A stretch of 64,000 nt of DNA from Paradevosia shaoguanensis (GCF_016801025.1 NZ_CP068983.1:4208501-4272500), one strand, 5' to 3'. Shown: positions 53,295 through 63,000, counted from the first letter of the stretch. Notes: a model not told the origin generated them from the sequence alone. Numbers and translations are program-made.

Positions 53295-53512
53295 TCAGCC
53301 TTCCCGGGGCACAGGTCTGATCGCCCTGTAAAGACACCAAGCGTACCCAAGCAGAAATGGCGGTGCCCCCAGCACCGCCATAATCACGCCGCCCAAACGC
53401 TGATCTCGATACCTGTCAGGCCCAGGGCGCCGCAGACATCCGATGCGTAAATCAGTCCGGGCCTCAATGCGATCACCGGCCCGAACACCGTCATGCGCGT
53501 ATAGAGACGGAC
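53295..53512 (-). pseudogene. CtaG-like cytochrome c oxidase assembly factor, 3' fragment with frameshift
   Basis: One frame reads LYTRMTVFGPVIALRPGLIY, then ASDVCGALGLTGIE; the next frame continues DQRLGGVIMAVLGAPPFLLG, then YAWCLYRAIRPVPREG and stop. Joined through one missing base near 53403 they match the final helices of the CtaG (COG3336) family, whose conserved E-D-Q motif falls exactly at the shift. The upstream side ends at TAG 53513. Only about 70 codons remain. Confidence 0.7.
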
Positions 53513-53574
53513 CTAAACGCCAGCGGAGCCTGTCGAGACCTCGCGCGTTGCTGATCCGAGGTTAGGAGGTCGGC

Positions 53575-54045
53575 TTGGCTAGAAAACCGCTGGAACTTGA
53601 CGAGCATCCCGCATTCCAAGAGCGCTTCTGGACGCTGGAAAGGTGGTTCTGGGCCGGCTTTGCACTGGTAGTGCTGGCTGGCTTGCTGGGTCTTCTCGGC
53701 GGAGGCGGTTTATTTTCCCGTTCCACTGCACGGGCAGGAACCAGCGCGTTGGACTATCCGACGGTCGCACGCTGGCAGTCCGATGTCACGCTGGAGCTCG
53801 ATCTGGCGCCGGGGGTAACTACTATCACCCTGCTACCGAGTCTCACCGATGTTTTCGACATCGAACACATTCTCCCGCAACCCGATGAAGAAAATCTAGG
53901 CCCTGACGGAATAGTGCTGGTTTTCGGAACGGCATCCGGTGGCCACGTGACCATGGCTGTCCGCGCGAATAGGCCAGGACCGGCTCGCTGGGGAATTCGC
54001 CTAGGACCGGATGAGCTATCAATCTCCACCTTGGTCATGCCGTAG
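53575..54045 (+). CDS. Hypothetical membrane-anchored protein next to DUF421
   Basis: 156 residues from TTG 53575, with AGGAGG six bases upstream. One membrane helix at about 25-48 (WFWAGFALVVLAGLLGLLGG), then an extracytoplasmic beta-rich domain (WQSDVTLELDLAPGVTTITL). No family recognised, but it is immediately followed (10 bp) by the DUF421 gene, so the two probably form a unit. A weak match to the stress promoter (GGAGC-N16-CGTT) starts at 53525. Confidence 0.65.
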   Translation: MARKPLELDEHPAFQERFWTLERWFWAGFALVVLAGLLGLLGGGGLFSRSTARAGTSALDYPTVARWQSDVTLELDLAPGVTTITLLPSLTDVFDIEHILPQPDEENLGPDGIVLVFGTASGGHVTMAVRANRPGPARWGIRLGPDELSISTLVMP

Positions 54046-54055
54046 GAGGGAACGG

Positions 54056-54488
54056 ATGGAGGTCGTGCTTCGCGCAATCGTCGTCTATCTGCTGCTTTTG
54101 CTCATCTTCCGCATGTCGGGGCGGCGAACAATGGCCCAAATGACCTCGTTCGATCTGGTCATGGTCCTCATAGTTGCCGAGACAACGCAGCAGGCCTTCG
54201 ATAACCGGCGCAATGTTGGCGATCACTACGCTTTTCTCGCTAGACATCGGTTTATCGTATTTGAAGCGCCACCTCCCTAATGCGAGCAGAGTGCTAGATG
54301 GCGTCCCAACCATATTAGTACGCGAAGGTAAGGCTAACGAACATGCCCTAAGACGCTCGCGCGTAGAACTGGAGGAAATTCTGGAGGCGGCCCGCAGCAC
54401 GCAAGGTCTTAGCGCACTTGATGAGATCGAGTTCGCCATCCTGGAGGTTGATGGCAAGATCAGTATCATCCCCAGGCGTAGGAACTGA
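54056..54488 (+). pseudogene. DUF421 (YetF-like) membrane protein gene, frameshifted
   Basis: The first frame gives VVLRAIVVYLLLLLIFRMSG, then RRTMAQMTSFDLVMVLIVAE and TTQQA; the second gives SITGAMLAITTLFSLDIGLS, then LDGVPTILVREGKANEHALR and IEFAILEVDGKISIIPR. Both are DUF421 blocks in the correct order, joined near 54190-54205 where a small deletion has also removed a few residues between TTQQA and SITGAM. AGGAGGG precedes the ATG. A sequencing error cannot explain the missing residues. Confidence 0.75.
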
Positions 54489-54769
54489 CGCATTTTGCCG
54501 TGTTGAGAAGTGGTGCGTCGCCGGTTGTCTTGGGGCTCGGGAGAGACATCACCACGCCTTTAATAGATGCGAGCCAAACAACGCCAATCGTGCATGGGGT
54601 TACAACTCGAGCCCTCTCCACTAGCTCCGTGGACGGCAGGATTTCGAGGCAGGTCGAGACGGCACCTTCGAGGAAGCCTGCCGAAGCGCCGGATCGGTGA
54701 AGTCAGCCACCTTGGCGGCGCTCTGATCGGCCAGGTCCGCGTATCCGCCGAGCAGTTACGCCATGGCCC

Positions 54770-55474
54770 TTACGCCTTCCTCGGCCAGAACTGCGTGCTG
54801 AAATTGTTGAGCCCGCCGGTGTGGGAGTCTGGGATAGCCTGGAACTTCTCCGGAATCAGCGCTCCATCGCCGCCGTCCTTAAAATAGTCCCGCACCGCCC
54901 AAAGCGAGCTTTGCATAAAACTCTCCCAGGTACCGGCGAGGTGGTCCTGCAGATCCTGCGCCTGCTTGGCGGCGCTGGGCTTCCGCTTCGGCGTCGGTCG
55001 GCTGAAATCCGGGCGCGATACGACTTTGTGGGCAAAGGTGATGCTTCCGTGCTTCCAATCCTCGTCGACCGAACGCCGCCAGCGATAGCTTACGCGAACG
55101 GTTAAGTCGGCGCTGAATCGGGAAGGCCAATGGATCTGGTCATAGACGTAGAACAGCTCTCCGTTCTTGGTCTCTTCCTCCAGCCGACTTTTCATTTGAC
55201 CGACAGCGAATGACAGGTCCCTGCCCGCTTTCTCGACACTGTACTTGGTCTCGGAACGCTTTTTTGCCGCCTTGGCCTGGCCATACCTGGAGAGGGCCTC
55301 CCCAAAACGGTGGAGTTTGCTGGAGACATAGCGCCCACAATTTGAGAGTGGGAGCTTGGGCAGGTCGCCGAGTTGCTCGTCCCGGATGGCCTGGTCAATC
55401 AGCGCGCCCAGCTCCCGTTCGTCTATCGATGCGATCGCGCTCTTCTCCGTTTCGGAAAGATTGACTGCACCCAT
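54770..55474 (-). CDS. Hypothetical protein
   Basis: 234 residues from ATG 55474, with GGGAG upstream; the frame is open 30 codons further but without protein character. The first half is helical and charged (MGAVNLSETEKSAIASIDER), the second mixed (YVYDQIHWPSRFSADLTVRV, then SYRWRRSVDEDWKHGSITF). The gene is divergent from the AbiEi antitoxin gene. No family recognised; it may be part of a mobile or defence cargo. Confidence 0.6.
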   Translation of the reverse strand: MGAVNLSETEKSAIASIDERELGALIDQAIRDEQLGDLPKLPLSNCGRYVSSKLHRFGEALSRYGQAKAAKKRSETKYSVEKAGRDLSFAVGQMKSRLEEETKNGELFYVYDQIHWPSRFSADLTVRVSYRWRRSVDEDWKHGSITFAHKVVSRPDFSRPTPKRKPSAAKQAQDLQDHLAGTWESFMQSSLWAVRDYFKDGGDGALIPEKFQAIPDSHTGGLNNFSTQFWPRKA

Positions 55475-55668
55475 TGATCGACTCCCGTTCTGCGCAAGCT
55501 CAAAGCCACGCCAAAAGGTCTGTCGGATTTCGGTCGGGCGCAAGACCAAAGCGGGAAATTTCAATTGTGCAGCAGCTTGTTGCGCAGTTGGTCAGCGCTC
55601 CTCGCGTTGGGGGCCTTTGTCATTTCATGTTGCTAATTCCGCACATATCGCGTACTTATGAACATGCA

Positions 55669-56526
55669 ATGAACGAGCAACTACCAGATAAGCTGCTGCG
55701 CCTCCTTTCCGTCGGGCGCTTGACGTTCTCGAAGGACGAGGTTCCTTCCCTGCTGGGGATGAGCCCTTCCGCCTTCGAGGATGCGTCGCTCCGTGCCATT
55801 AACAGGGGGCGCCTGCTTCGCCCCCGGCGAGGATTCTACGTCATCGTTCCCCCGCAGGAAATGGCCTACGGAGCGCCACCGGCAACGCAGGTGATAGATG
55901 ACCTCATGGCGCACGAGGGCGCCCCGTACTATGTGGGTCTGCTGAAAGCGGCCGAGCTGCACGGCGCCGCCCATCAAGCGGTGATGACTTTCCAGGTCGT
56001 TTCGTCAAAGCGGATGCCGTCCATTCCCTATGGTCGCGGGGTTATCGACTTCTTCTACAATGGCGTCATGCCGCCGGACGAGTTGATCGAGCGCAAACAA
56101 ACGGAGGCCGGCTTCTTCAATATGTCTTCTGCGGCGCTGACGGCGGCAGACCTGCTGCGCTACCCACGGGCGTCGGGGTCTATAGACGCCGCGGCCTCGG
56201 TGATCGGAGACCTGGCGGAGCAGATCGAGGGCTCGGCGATCATCGGCCTGAGGGGTGTCATTCCCACGCCGACGCTTCAGAGGCTGGGGTATATCCTCGA
56301 ACAAGTGGGTGCTGCCGAGTTGGCGAATGAGGTCGATAAGGTCATCGCCGGCGATAGCCGTCGCGTCGAGCTGGATACTTTCGTCGCTACCCCTCAGGGT
56401 GGCTCTGAGGCGCTGGACGACCGATGGAAGGTCGTCGTTCGCCGACCTTTGGAGCTAGACGATGATTCCCAGGAATTTTCCGGCATTAGGTATGAACAAC
56501 ACGTAGGCATTGCCTGCCGTCGTTAG
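55669..56526 (+). CDS. Type IV toxin-antitoxin system AbiEi family antitoxin
   Basis: 285 residues. The N-terminal winged-helix region (LLSVGRLTFSKDEVPSLLGM, then RRGFYVIVPPQEMAYGAPPA) and the block YYVGLLKAAELHGAAHQAVM are typical of COG5340/AbiEi antitoxins, which repress their own operon and neutralise an AbiEii nucleotidyltransferase toxin. No AbiEii gene follows; a RHH antitoxin gene does, 21 bp on. ATG 55669 is chosen because the family starts there, though the frame is open to 55474. Confidence 0.85.
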   Translation: MNEQLPDKLLRLLSVGRLTFSKDEVPSLLGMSPSAFEDASLRAINRGRLLRPRRGFYVIVPPQEMAYGAPPATQVIDDLMAHEGAPYYVGLLKAAELHGAAHQAVMTFQVVSSKRMPSIPYGRGVIDFFYNGVMPPDELIERKQTEAGFFNMSSAALTAADLLRYPRASGSIDAAASVIGDLAEQIEGSAIIGLRGVIPTPTLQRLGYILEQVGAAELANEVDKVIAGDSRRVELDTFVATPQGGSEALDDRWKVVVRRPLELDDDSQEFSGIRYEQHVGIACRR

Positions 56527-56547
56527 CGGACATCAGGAGTACTATTC

Positions 56548-56808
56548 ATGGCGGGACAAGAGCTGTCCGATCCCATCACGCTTCGGTTTCCGCTGGATGT
56601 TCTGGCCGCGATCGAAATGATTGCTGAAACTTCGGATCGCACGCGAAGCTGGGTGATGGTCCGAGCTCTGCGTCTTTATCTGGCGGGCGAAGGGGCGGAG
56701 ATTCTGAACGTCGCTGATGGCCTGAGGCAGCTCGACAACGGCGAGTCCGAGGATATGGACGACGTTATTGCCCACGCAGATCAGATCGTACGCGGAAATT
56801 CCGCTTGA
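56548..56808 (+). CDS. Ribbon-helix-helix (CopG/ParD-like) antitoxin
   Basis: 86 residues. PITLRFPLDVLAAIEMIAET, then RTRSWVMVRALRLYL is a ribbon-helix-helix DNA-binding domain, followed by a C-terminal toxin-binding-like tail. GGAG lies eight bases before the ATG. The stop overlaps the ATG of a short ParE-like remnant by one base of ATGA, the usual parDE layout. Confidence 0.82.
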   Translation: MAGQELSDPITLRFPLDVLAAIEMIAETSDRTRSWVMVRALRLYLAGEGAEILNVADGLRQLDNGESEDMDDVIAHADQIVRGNSA

Positions 56809-56906
56809 TGAAGGTTCGGCTTTCTCAAAGGGCCGCCGACGCCCAGATCAGGGATCGGCACACCTCTTCGTGCAGTACGGGACGCGCAATTTCCTACCCT
56901 GACTGA
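56808..56906 (+). pseudogene. ParE toxin remnant
   Basis: 32 codons: MKVRLSQRAADAQIRD and a further 16 residues before TGA. The first nine residues match the start of ParE/RelE-family toxins (about 95-100 residues), and the ATGA overlap with the antitoxin gene fits parDE. The remainder of the toxin is missing, so the antitoxin is an orphan here. Confidence 0.6.
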
Positions 56907-56926
56907 AGTCTAGCGACGGGTTAAGT

Positions 56927-56951
56927 GGAACGACAGCCCTACTGATTGGTT
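56927..56951 (+). promoter_or_regulatory. EcfG/RpoE2-type general stress promoter
   Basis: GGAAC (56927-56931), 16-bp spacer, GGTT (56948-56951), 29 bp before the PRC-barrel gene start. Confidence 0.78.
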
Positions 56952-56980
56952 GGTCTTTCGTACGATAGGAGGACCACATC

Positions 56981-57277
56981 ATGGATCACACGAACCACAT
57001 TCGCCTTTCCACTATTGAACTCACCCCTGCGGTTTTGGAAGGCGCTATCATTTACGGTGCCGATGACGAAAAGGTCGGCAAGGTCGATCACATCCATGGC
57101 GGCAACGTCGGCGGCATGGCGGTAATCGATGTTGGGGGATTTCTTGGTATCGGAGCAAAGCCCGTTGCCGTCCCGCTTAACGAACTCGAGTTCATGCGCG
57201 ATGAAGACGGCGACGTTCACGCCCTGACGTCGTGGACGAAGGACGAACTGAAAGCTATGCCCGAGCATCACGACTAG
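56981..57277 (+). CDS. PRC-barrel domain protein
   Basis: 98 residues, essentially one PRC-barrel: EGAIIYGADDEKVGKVDHIH, then AVIDVGGFLGIGAKPVAVPL. AGGAGGACCACATC lies just before the ATG. It is close to the C-terminal domain of the DUF4142 fusion at 52207 (both have GGFLGIG-KPVAV). Probably cytoplasmic; the stress promoter upstream links it to the general stress response. Confidence 0.9.
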   Translation: MDHTNHIRLSTIELTPAVLEGAIIYGADDEKVGKVDHIHGGNVGGMAVIDVGGFLGIGAKPVAVPLNELEFMRDEDGDVHALTSWTKDELKAMPEHHD

Positions 57278-57620
57278 CCAATATGGTAGGGCCGGCTCCG
57301 ATGCGTGCCGGCCTGACCTTACGACGCCCCCTGCTGCATTGCCATTTGACGCGCGAGGGCGTGAGGTAGCCACTCTCCAACCAAGAAAGCAGCCGGCGGA
57401 TATCGCAGAATTTGTTGCGCCGCCGTTAACCTGATGACGAAGAGCGAAACCACCGAAATCCCGTGATGACGGGACAAAGACCTTAATGCGCTGCAGACGA
57501 TGTCGGCTTGGGCCGACGTCGTCACCAATGGCTCCCCTTTGACCGCAAGTGGTACCAGCAGAAGCCTATGGAACCTCCAAAGGAGATGGTTGGTTGGCTG
57601 TTCGAACGAGAGGCGACACC
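57278..57620. other. Gap between PRC-barrel and SDR genes
   Basis: 343 bp. It contains a GGCCGGC/GCCGGCC hairpin near 57296-57316 and the stress promoter of the SDR gene. A minus-strand frame from GTG 57525 to 57319 (68 residues, SALRSLSRHHGISVVSLFVI) has a GGGGAG site before it but no recognisable family, so it is not called. Confidence 0.45.
57570..57595 (+). promoter_or_regulatory. EcfG/RpoE2-type general stress promoter
   Basis: GGAAC (57570-57574), 17-bp spacer, GGTT (57592-57595), 25 bp before the SDR gene start. Confidence 0.75.
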
Positions 57621-58514
57621 ATGGCTGATAGAATGACGATGCAGGATCCCCGAGAGCAATATCCGAAACCTCCGTTTCCCAGCCAACCCCAGCCGGCGCC
57701 GGGTATCGTCGGGAGGATGGAGCCAGCACCTGATCATGGCGAAAATAGCTATGTCGGTGCCGGAAGGCTGAAGGGTAGACGCGCTCTGATTACGGGAGGC
57801 GACTCCGGCATCGGGCGAGCGGTCGCCATTGCCTACGCACGCGAAGGGGCTGACGTGGCAATTGGATACCTTTCAGAAGAAGAGAGGGACGCCCAAGAGG
57901 TCCTTGCGCTTATCGAGGCTGAAGGCCGCAAGGCGGTTGGCTTGCCCGGTGATGTCAAGGATGAAGCATGGAGCCGAGCGATGGTGGATCGCGCCGCCGA
58001 GCTATTGGAGGGCCTGGACATACTGGTTGTCAATGCGGCGCGGCAGCAATTTCGAAAATCCATCGCCGAGCTGACCACCAGCGATTTCGACGCTACCTTC
58101 AAGACCAATATCTATGCGCTTCACTGGATTTGCCAAGCGGCCGCTCGGCACTTGCCGCCCGGAGCGGCCGTCATAACCACTGCATCCATCCAAGCCTATG
58201 AGCCTTCGCCCATCCTGCTTGACTATGCCACGACGAAGGCTGCCATCGTGGCCTATACCAAGGCATTGTCCAAGCAGCTGATTGACAAGGGCGTCCGCGC
58301 CAACGTTGTCGCCCCAGGCCCGTTCTGGACAGTGCTGCAGCCCAGCGGAGGGCAACCAGACAACAAGGTTCGAGAGTTCGGAAAAGACAGTGATTTCGGC
58401 CGTCCGGGGCAACCAGTGGAAATCGCCCCAATCTATGTCTTGCTCGCCAGCCAAGAGGCCAGCTTCATCAATGGAGAAGTGTACGGCGTTACCGGTGGCA
58501 AGGGGATTGCTTAA
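57621..58514 (+). CDS. Short-chain dehydrogenase/reductase (YghA-like)
   Basis: 297 residues. An N-terminal proline-rich extension (about 50 residues) precedes the NAD(P)-binding motif TGGDSGIG (58-65), a feature of the YghA/glucose-ribitol dehydrogenase group. The catalytic residues are Ser189 in TTASIQ and Tyr202/Lys206 in YATTK. ATG 57621 fits both the family start and the stress promoter; the frame is open 24 codons further back. Members of this group are common stress-regulon genes. Confidence 0.9.
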   Translation: MADRMTMQDPREQYPKPPFPSQPQPAPGIVGRMEPAPDHGENSYVGAGRLKGRRALITGGDSGIGRAVAIAYAREGADVAIGYLSEEERDAQEVLALIEAEGRKAVGLPGDVKDEAWSRAMVDRAAELLEGLDILVVNAARQQFRKSIAELTTSDFDATFKTNIYALHWICQAAARHLPPGAAVITTASIQAYEPSPILLDYATTKAAIVAYTKALSKQLIDKGVRANVVAPGPFWTVLQPSGGQPDNKVREFGKDSDFGRPGQPVEIAPIYVLLASQEASFINGEVYGVTGGKGIA

Positions 58515-58784
58515 AAGCCGCTTAGTCGGACTCAATCTGAAGCGTGGGCGAGGCCGGGCATTCTCAGGAACCGAGCAGATAAGTCGCGGATTTGAGTCTC
58601 CCCACTAGCGCGGAGATCCGGGCTCACTTCGCGAGCCTCGACCAGTCCGGCTCGAGCGTCTGGCCCTCGGGGACCGCGAATACAACCGAAGAGCTATCGA
58701 AACGGGCGGCACTCTGGAGGATTAGGTATGAGGTGATAACTCCTTTTGCTTCGGCTATGACCGGCCTTCAGAAAGAACGACCGA

Positions 58785-59735
58785 ATGAGCGAAGAGGACG
58801 GCATCGGAGGCGTGGCGCTTGATGCTCGCATCAAACTGGCACTCGCCAGGTTTGAGGAGCGGATTTCTGCGTTGGAGAGCTCCGCCAAAACCGACATACG
58901 CGATATCGAAGCTGCGTTCTTGGACAAATTCCATGACGGAAATCCGCTCCGGGCTTCGGAGGCGCCCGGCATGGCGAGCGAAGTTTCCTCTGAGCTTGCC
59001 CGCTTCTTCAAACGCCGGTCCGATGTCGTCCAGTTGGTGTCACGTATCCTGATTCTGAAGGATCTGATGGTAACGTCCGCACACGCGCGATCGGCTGCTG
59101 AAGAAGCAAACATCGGCTCGACCGCTCTTAGGGAACTCCCGGCGCTCTTCAACTGGCTTGACGCGCTACAGACTGGGCGAGATCCCGGCCCCGCGCCGAA
59201 CGTCACGACCGTGCGTCAGATTACCGAGGCGCAAAGGGCGCTCTATCATGTCCTGGAGAGCGTCAACGATGCTGGTGTCAACGTCGCGGCCAATATCGAG
59301 ATGCTGGGCGACATCGTCGACCTGCGGATCGAGTACCTACATACGTTCAAATTGACCAACCTTCCTCTCAGCCCGAAAGAAACGTTGGAAAGAATTATGA
59401 CGCGTTTTGAGCATCAGCCGACGTCCGTGGCACGTCGTGCAGCCCTCGAGCTTTTGAAGGGAAGCATAATCGCGATCATCACCCCTTTGGTGGAACGCCA
59501 ACTCCCCTGGACCACGATTGTTGATATGTTCGAGCGCCTGCAGCTTGCGATCATCGGACCTCGACTCGAAACCAACCCTTCCGGCACAGACGCCCTAATG
59601 ATCGTGAGGCGCGATCTTGCGGATCAGGCTGAAGCTCTTGAAGCCCTCATCGCCGACTGCCTCCGGTTCGAGGAAGCGCTGACGGCCCTCTCCGCGAATC
59701 TCTTGGAGCCCCGCCCCGGACAAGCCCCGAACTAG
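58785..59735 (+). CDS. Hypothetical helical protein upstream of the large exported protein
   Basis: 316 residues, almost all predicted alpha-helical (IKLALARFEERISALESSAK, IEYLHTFKLTNLPLSPKETL). No signal peptide, so it is probably cytoplasmic. No family recognised. It lies 319 bp before the large exported coiled-coil gene on the same strand and could be functionally linked to it. Confidence 0.65.
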   Translation: MSEEDGIGGVALDARIKLALARFEERISALESSAKTDIRDIEAAFLDKFHDGNPLRASEAPGMASEVSSELARFFKRRSDVVQLVSRILILKDLMVTSAHARSAAEEANIGSTALRELPALFNWLDALQTGRDPGPAPNVTTVRQITEAQRALYHVLESVNDAGVNVAANIEMLGDIVDLRIEYLHTFKLTNLPLSPKETLERIMTRFEHQPTSVARRAALELLKGSIIAIITPLVERQLPWTTIVDMFERLQLAIIGPRLETNPSGTDALMIVRRDLADQAEALEALIADCLRFEEALTALSANLLEPRPGQAPN

Positions 59736-60054
59736 TCGCTCGGCGGACCTGTTAGGGCGCCGCCGGGTTTTGCCCACTGACGGACAAATCGGAGCGGCGG
59801 CGGAGCCCTGAGGCCGACCGAGTTCTCGGGATACCCGAAATCCGGGGTCAATTCGCGACACAGCGAGACAATTCTGCACAACCGGAAAGAAGACGCATGC
59901 TCGTGATACCACGTCGTCGGTTTAGAATCGTTTCGGCCGAATGGAAAAGGAAACTGCAGCATTCCTCGATCGATACTTCGATGTAGGTACTGCCCATTGC
60001 GTTTTCCCCATGCCTGTTGTTTCTATCAACAAAAGTAGCTGTGGGGCTCGGTTG
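59736..60054. other. Leader region of the large exported protein gene
   Basis: 319 bp. An open frame continues upstream from the chosen start to 59941, but it has no protein character before the signal peptide. No promoter motif was recognised. Confidence 0.45.
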
Positions 60055-63000
60055 ATGATTTCGAAGAATTGGCGGCGCACGACCGCTATTATCCTTTTGT
60101 TTGGCGCTGGCATGCAGCCGATACAAGCGCAGGCGCAGGCCGATTTGTTCTTCGGGATTGCCAAAGAAATCGTGCGCCAAGGCGTACAGAACGACCAAAT
60201 TCGGCGTGAACAGTCTCGACAGGTGCAGCAGCAACAAGCCGCCGAGCAAGCCGCGCGAGCCGCTCAACAAGCCTACGAGCTAGAGTTTTATACACGAGCC
60301 CAAACCGCTCTGAAGGCGCTCGGGTTCTACGCGATGACCGTAGACGGCAAGCCTGGCCCGGGAACACGAGCCGCTATCGTCGCGTATCAAGCGGCATTCC
60401 GTCTCCCGGGAGTCTTCGGAGAAGACCAACTCTATGACCTCGAAATGCGCGCCTCCGAGGGTTGGCGCAGCCTCGACGAACTGGAAATGGCCGAGACCGG
60501 CGGCTTCGAGAGCCGAGCCGATTTCGCTAAGGCGCGAGAGGGCGGTTTCACCAACGCCCGGAGTTATCAGGTTGCACGCGAGAAGGGCTTTGCCAAGGCC
60601 TCGGACTACGAGGCTTTCCTCAGTTCCGGTGCGCCCGACAAGGCAACTTTCGATGCCAATCGAGCGCGGCTGGCAGCGGCAGAGGCGGCGGTTAGCGCTT
60701 GCTTCAGCAACACCCAGTCCCGGAAATGGGGCGAGGCGCTGTCATCCTGCTACGCTGCGTCGATCGCCAAGCCGGCCGAGGCGAGCGTTAAACTCGCTCT
60801 CGACGCGGCTCTAGCCGGTGCCCGGGAGGACCTGGCTGTGGGCAAGAAACAGCTCGCCGAAAAGCGTGCGCAACTCGCCAAGCTGCTCGAAGGGTCGGCC
60901 AAGCCATCGGCTGCCCAGGCCGACAACCTGCGGGCTGAGGTTAATACCCTGGCTGACGAAATCCTGTTTATCGAACTGCATCTGCAAGCCGGTCGTTGTG
61001 GCGACCTGGTCTCTCGCGAACATTGGGAAGACGCGGTGACGGCGTGTGCCAGCGATGCAACGATCGATCATCTGGTCGGCGCCAGGCGTGTCGAAGCCAA
61101 GGCGCTGCTAGCCGATATCGATGCCCATCGCGATGCCGCAAATGCAGGCCTCAAAACCGCTCAGGCAGCGGTCGCAGCTGAAGCCGAACGGCTGGCATTG
61201 GCAGACGCCAAGACCGCAGCGTCGAGATTGCTTGCGGATGTCGAGGCCTATGGCGAACAAGGCAGCCGCTTCGAGCGCGGGCTCGATGTAGCCCGGGAGG
61301 TAGTCGCCCTGCGCGGTGCCGTTGATGGCAAGGACGTAGCCACCATCACGCAACATGCCGCTGCACTGCAGGCGCTTCTTGACGCCGATGGGGCCTATAT
61401 ATCGGCGCGACAAGCCTGGATTGACGCACGCAAGGAGGCCGAGCAACGTGCAGTGCTCGAGGCGCGTCGGCAAGCCGAATTATTGAACGACTTTGTCCTC
61501 GCATTCGTCAGCCGGAATGTCACTTCCGCTCATGTCCCTGCCCTGCTTCCGTTGAGCGAAGCGCTTGCCGCGGCGTTGGAGGATGGCAACGCACAGCGCC
61601 TCACCGAGGCACAAGCGAAAGCACGCCAGGCCCTTAACAAAATGGGCTTAGAGAATGAACTTGCGAGTTTCGCCGATGCCTATAAGGCCCCGCAGGTCTC
61701 TGCGCAGCAGCTCCAAACCGCCGACGCGGAAATCGCCAATGCCGATCTCGCCCTGGAAACAGTTGTTGCCGCATCCCGAGAGTTGATCGACAGCATCGAC
61801 AGCTTCTCGGAGGCAGGTGGAGCGTTCGCGGATCCGATCGGTGTGGCGCGTGCCCTGGCGCGATTGAAGGCTGCCTTGGCCGAACCTGCGCTTCCGGATC
61901 TGCAAGTCTTGCGGGAGGCACTGGCGTCGGTTGTGGAACAAGACCCCGCCTATGCGAGCGCCAATGAACGGCGCGCCAAGACCAACGATACCGCTCTTGC
62001 CAATTCCGTTGCCCTGGCGACCGAGAAACTAACGGCGATCAATGAATTCCTCCTGGCTCATATTGCGGCCAACGTAACCGCCGATGACATTTTGGCCGCT
62101 GTCGAGTTGCAAATGACGGTCGAGAAGGCATTGGCCGGCCCGGCTTCGGCAGAAACCGTACGAAGCCTAAAGGCCGCAGAGGATGAGCTTGTGGCGCTAA
62201 ATCTGGAGGCAGCACATGCTGACTTCGTCGGCCGGAAGGCGGCTCGCACGTTGGTCGCGGAGGCCGATACTTCGACCAACGGGCTGGCCATTACACCCGC
62301 CAATGCAAGTCTTCTCGAGGGTAGCCCTGACGATCTGATTGTTCTGCGCAACAGCGCCGCACCTCACCTGGCCTATGATCTTTTGGGCAAGCTTCGCGTG
62401 GACGGCGGGGTCGCAAAACTCTGTTGGCTTCACGCTGCACCCGGCAACAGCGTGGCCTTGCTCTTGGCACGCCAGCAGCTTGGAGCTCAGGGCATCGCGC
62501 GAACGGATCTGGCGCAATGTGAGCACCCGCTGCTCGAAGCCGATCTTGCGGTATTGCGCCGCGGCGACTTTCTAGCCCTGACCCCAAGCGCGGCGCAGCC
62601 GTTGGTTGCTGCGTTCGAGGACGGGCGGCTCAAACTGATCGTCAGTATCGCCGGCAGCGACGCTTCGCGAGAAACCGAAAGGCTAACGGCCGACGCCGCG
62701 TCGATCGCCGCTCGGGTCAACACCGAAACCGCACGTGGTTTTGGTGTGCTGCGACTGCCGAACGGCAAGGGTGGCATTTGTGCTGCGGTTGCCGACATGC
62801 AGCCGCACGGCAGCAGTCTCTCCAAGCGTGCCGACAGTTTCGCGTTCTTGTTCGCCGATCCTCGTTTCACATCGCCGATGTCGACCAATCAGGCCTTTGT
62901 CGCCGCGCAGCGCGGCCAATGTTCGGGCCTCTACGCCGCCGCTGCAGATCTGCGGTCTCTGTCAGGCGCACTCCAGCGAGCGGACATTGCGTTCACTTTC

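Noticed and set aside
57319-57525. Possible 68-residue minus-strand gene starting at GTG
   Set aside because: A GGGGAG site is present, but no family or conservation could be recognised and the hydrophobic stretch may be chance.
58560-58610. TTTGAGTCTCCCC run as a possible att duplicate of tRNA-Arg
   Set aside because: Resemblance to the tRNA 3' end covers only a few bases; not enough to call an attachment site.
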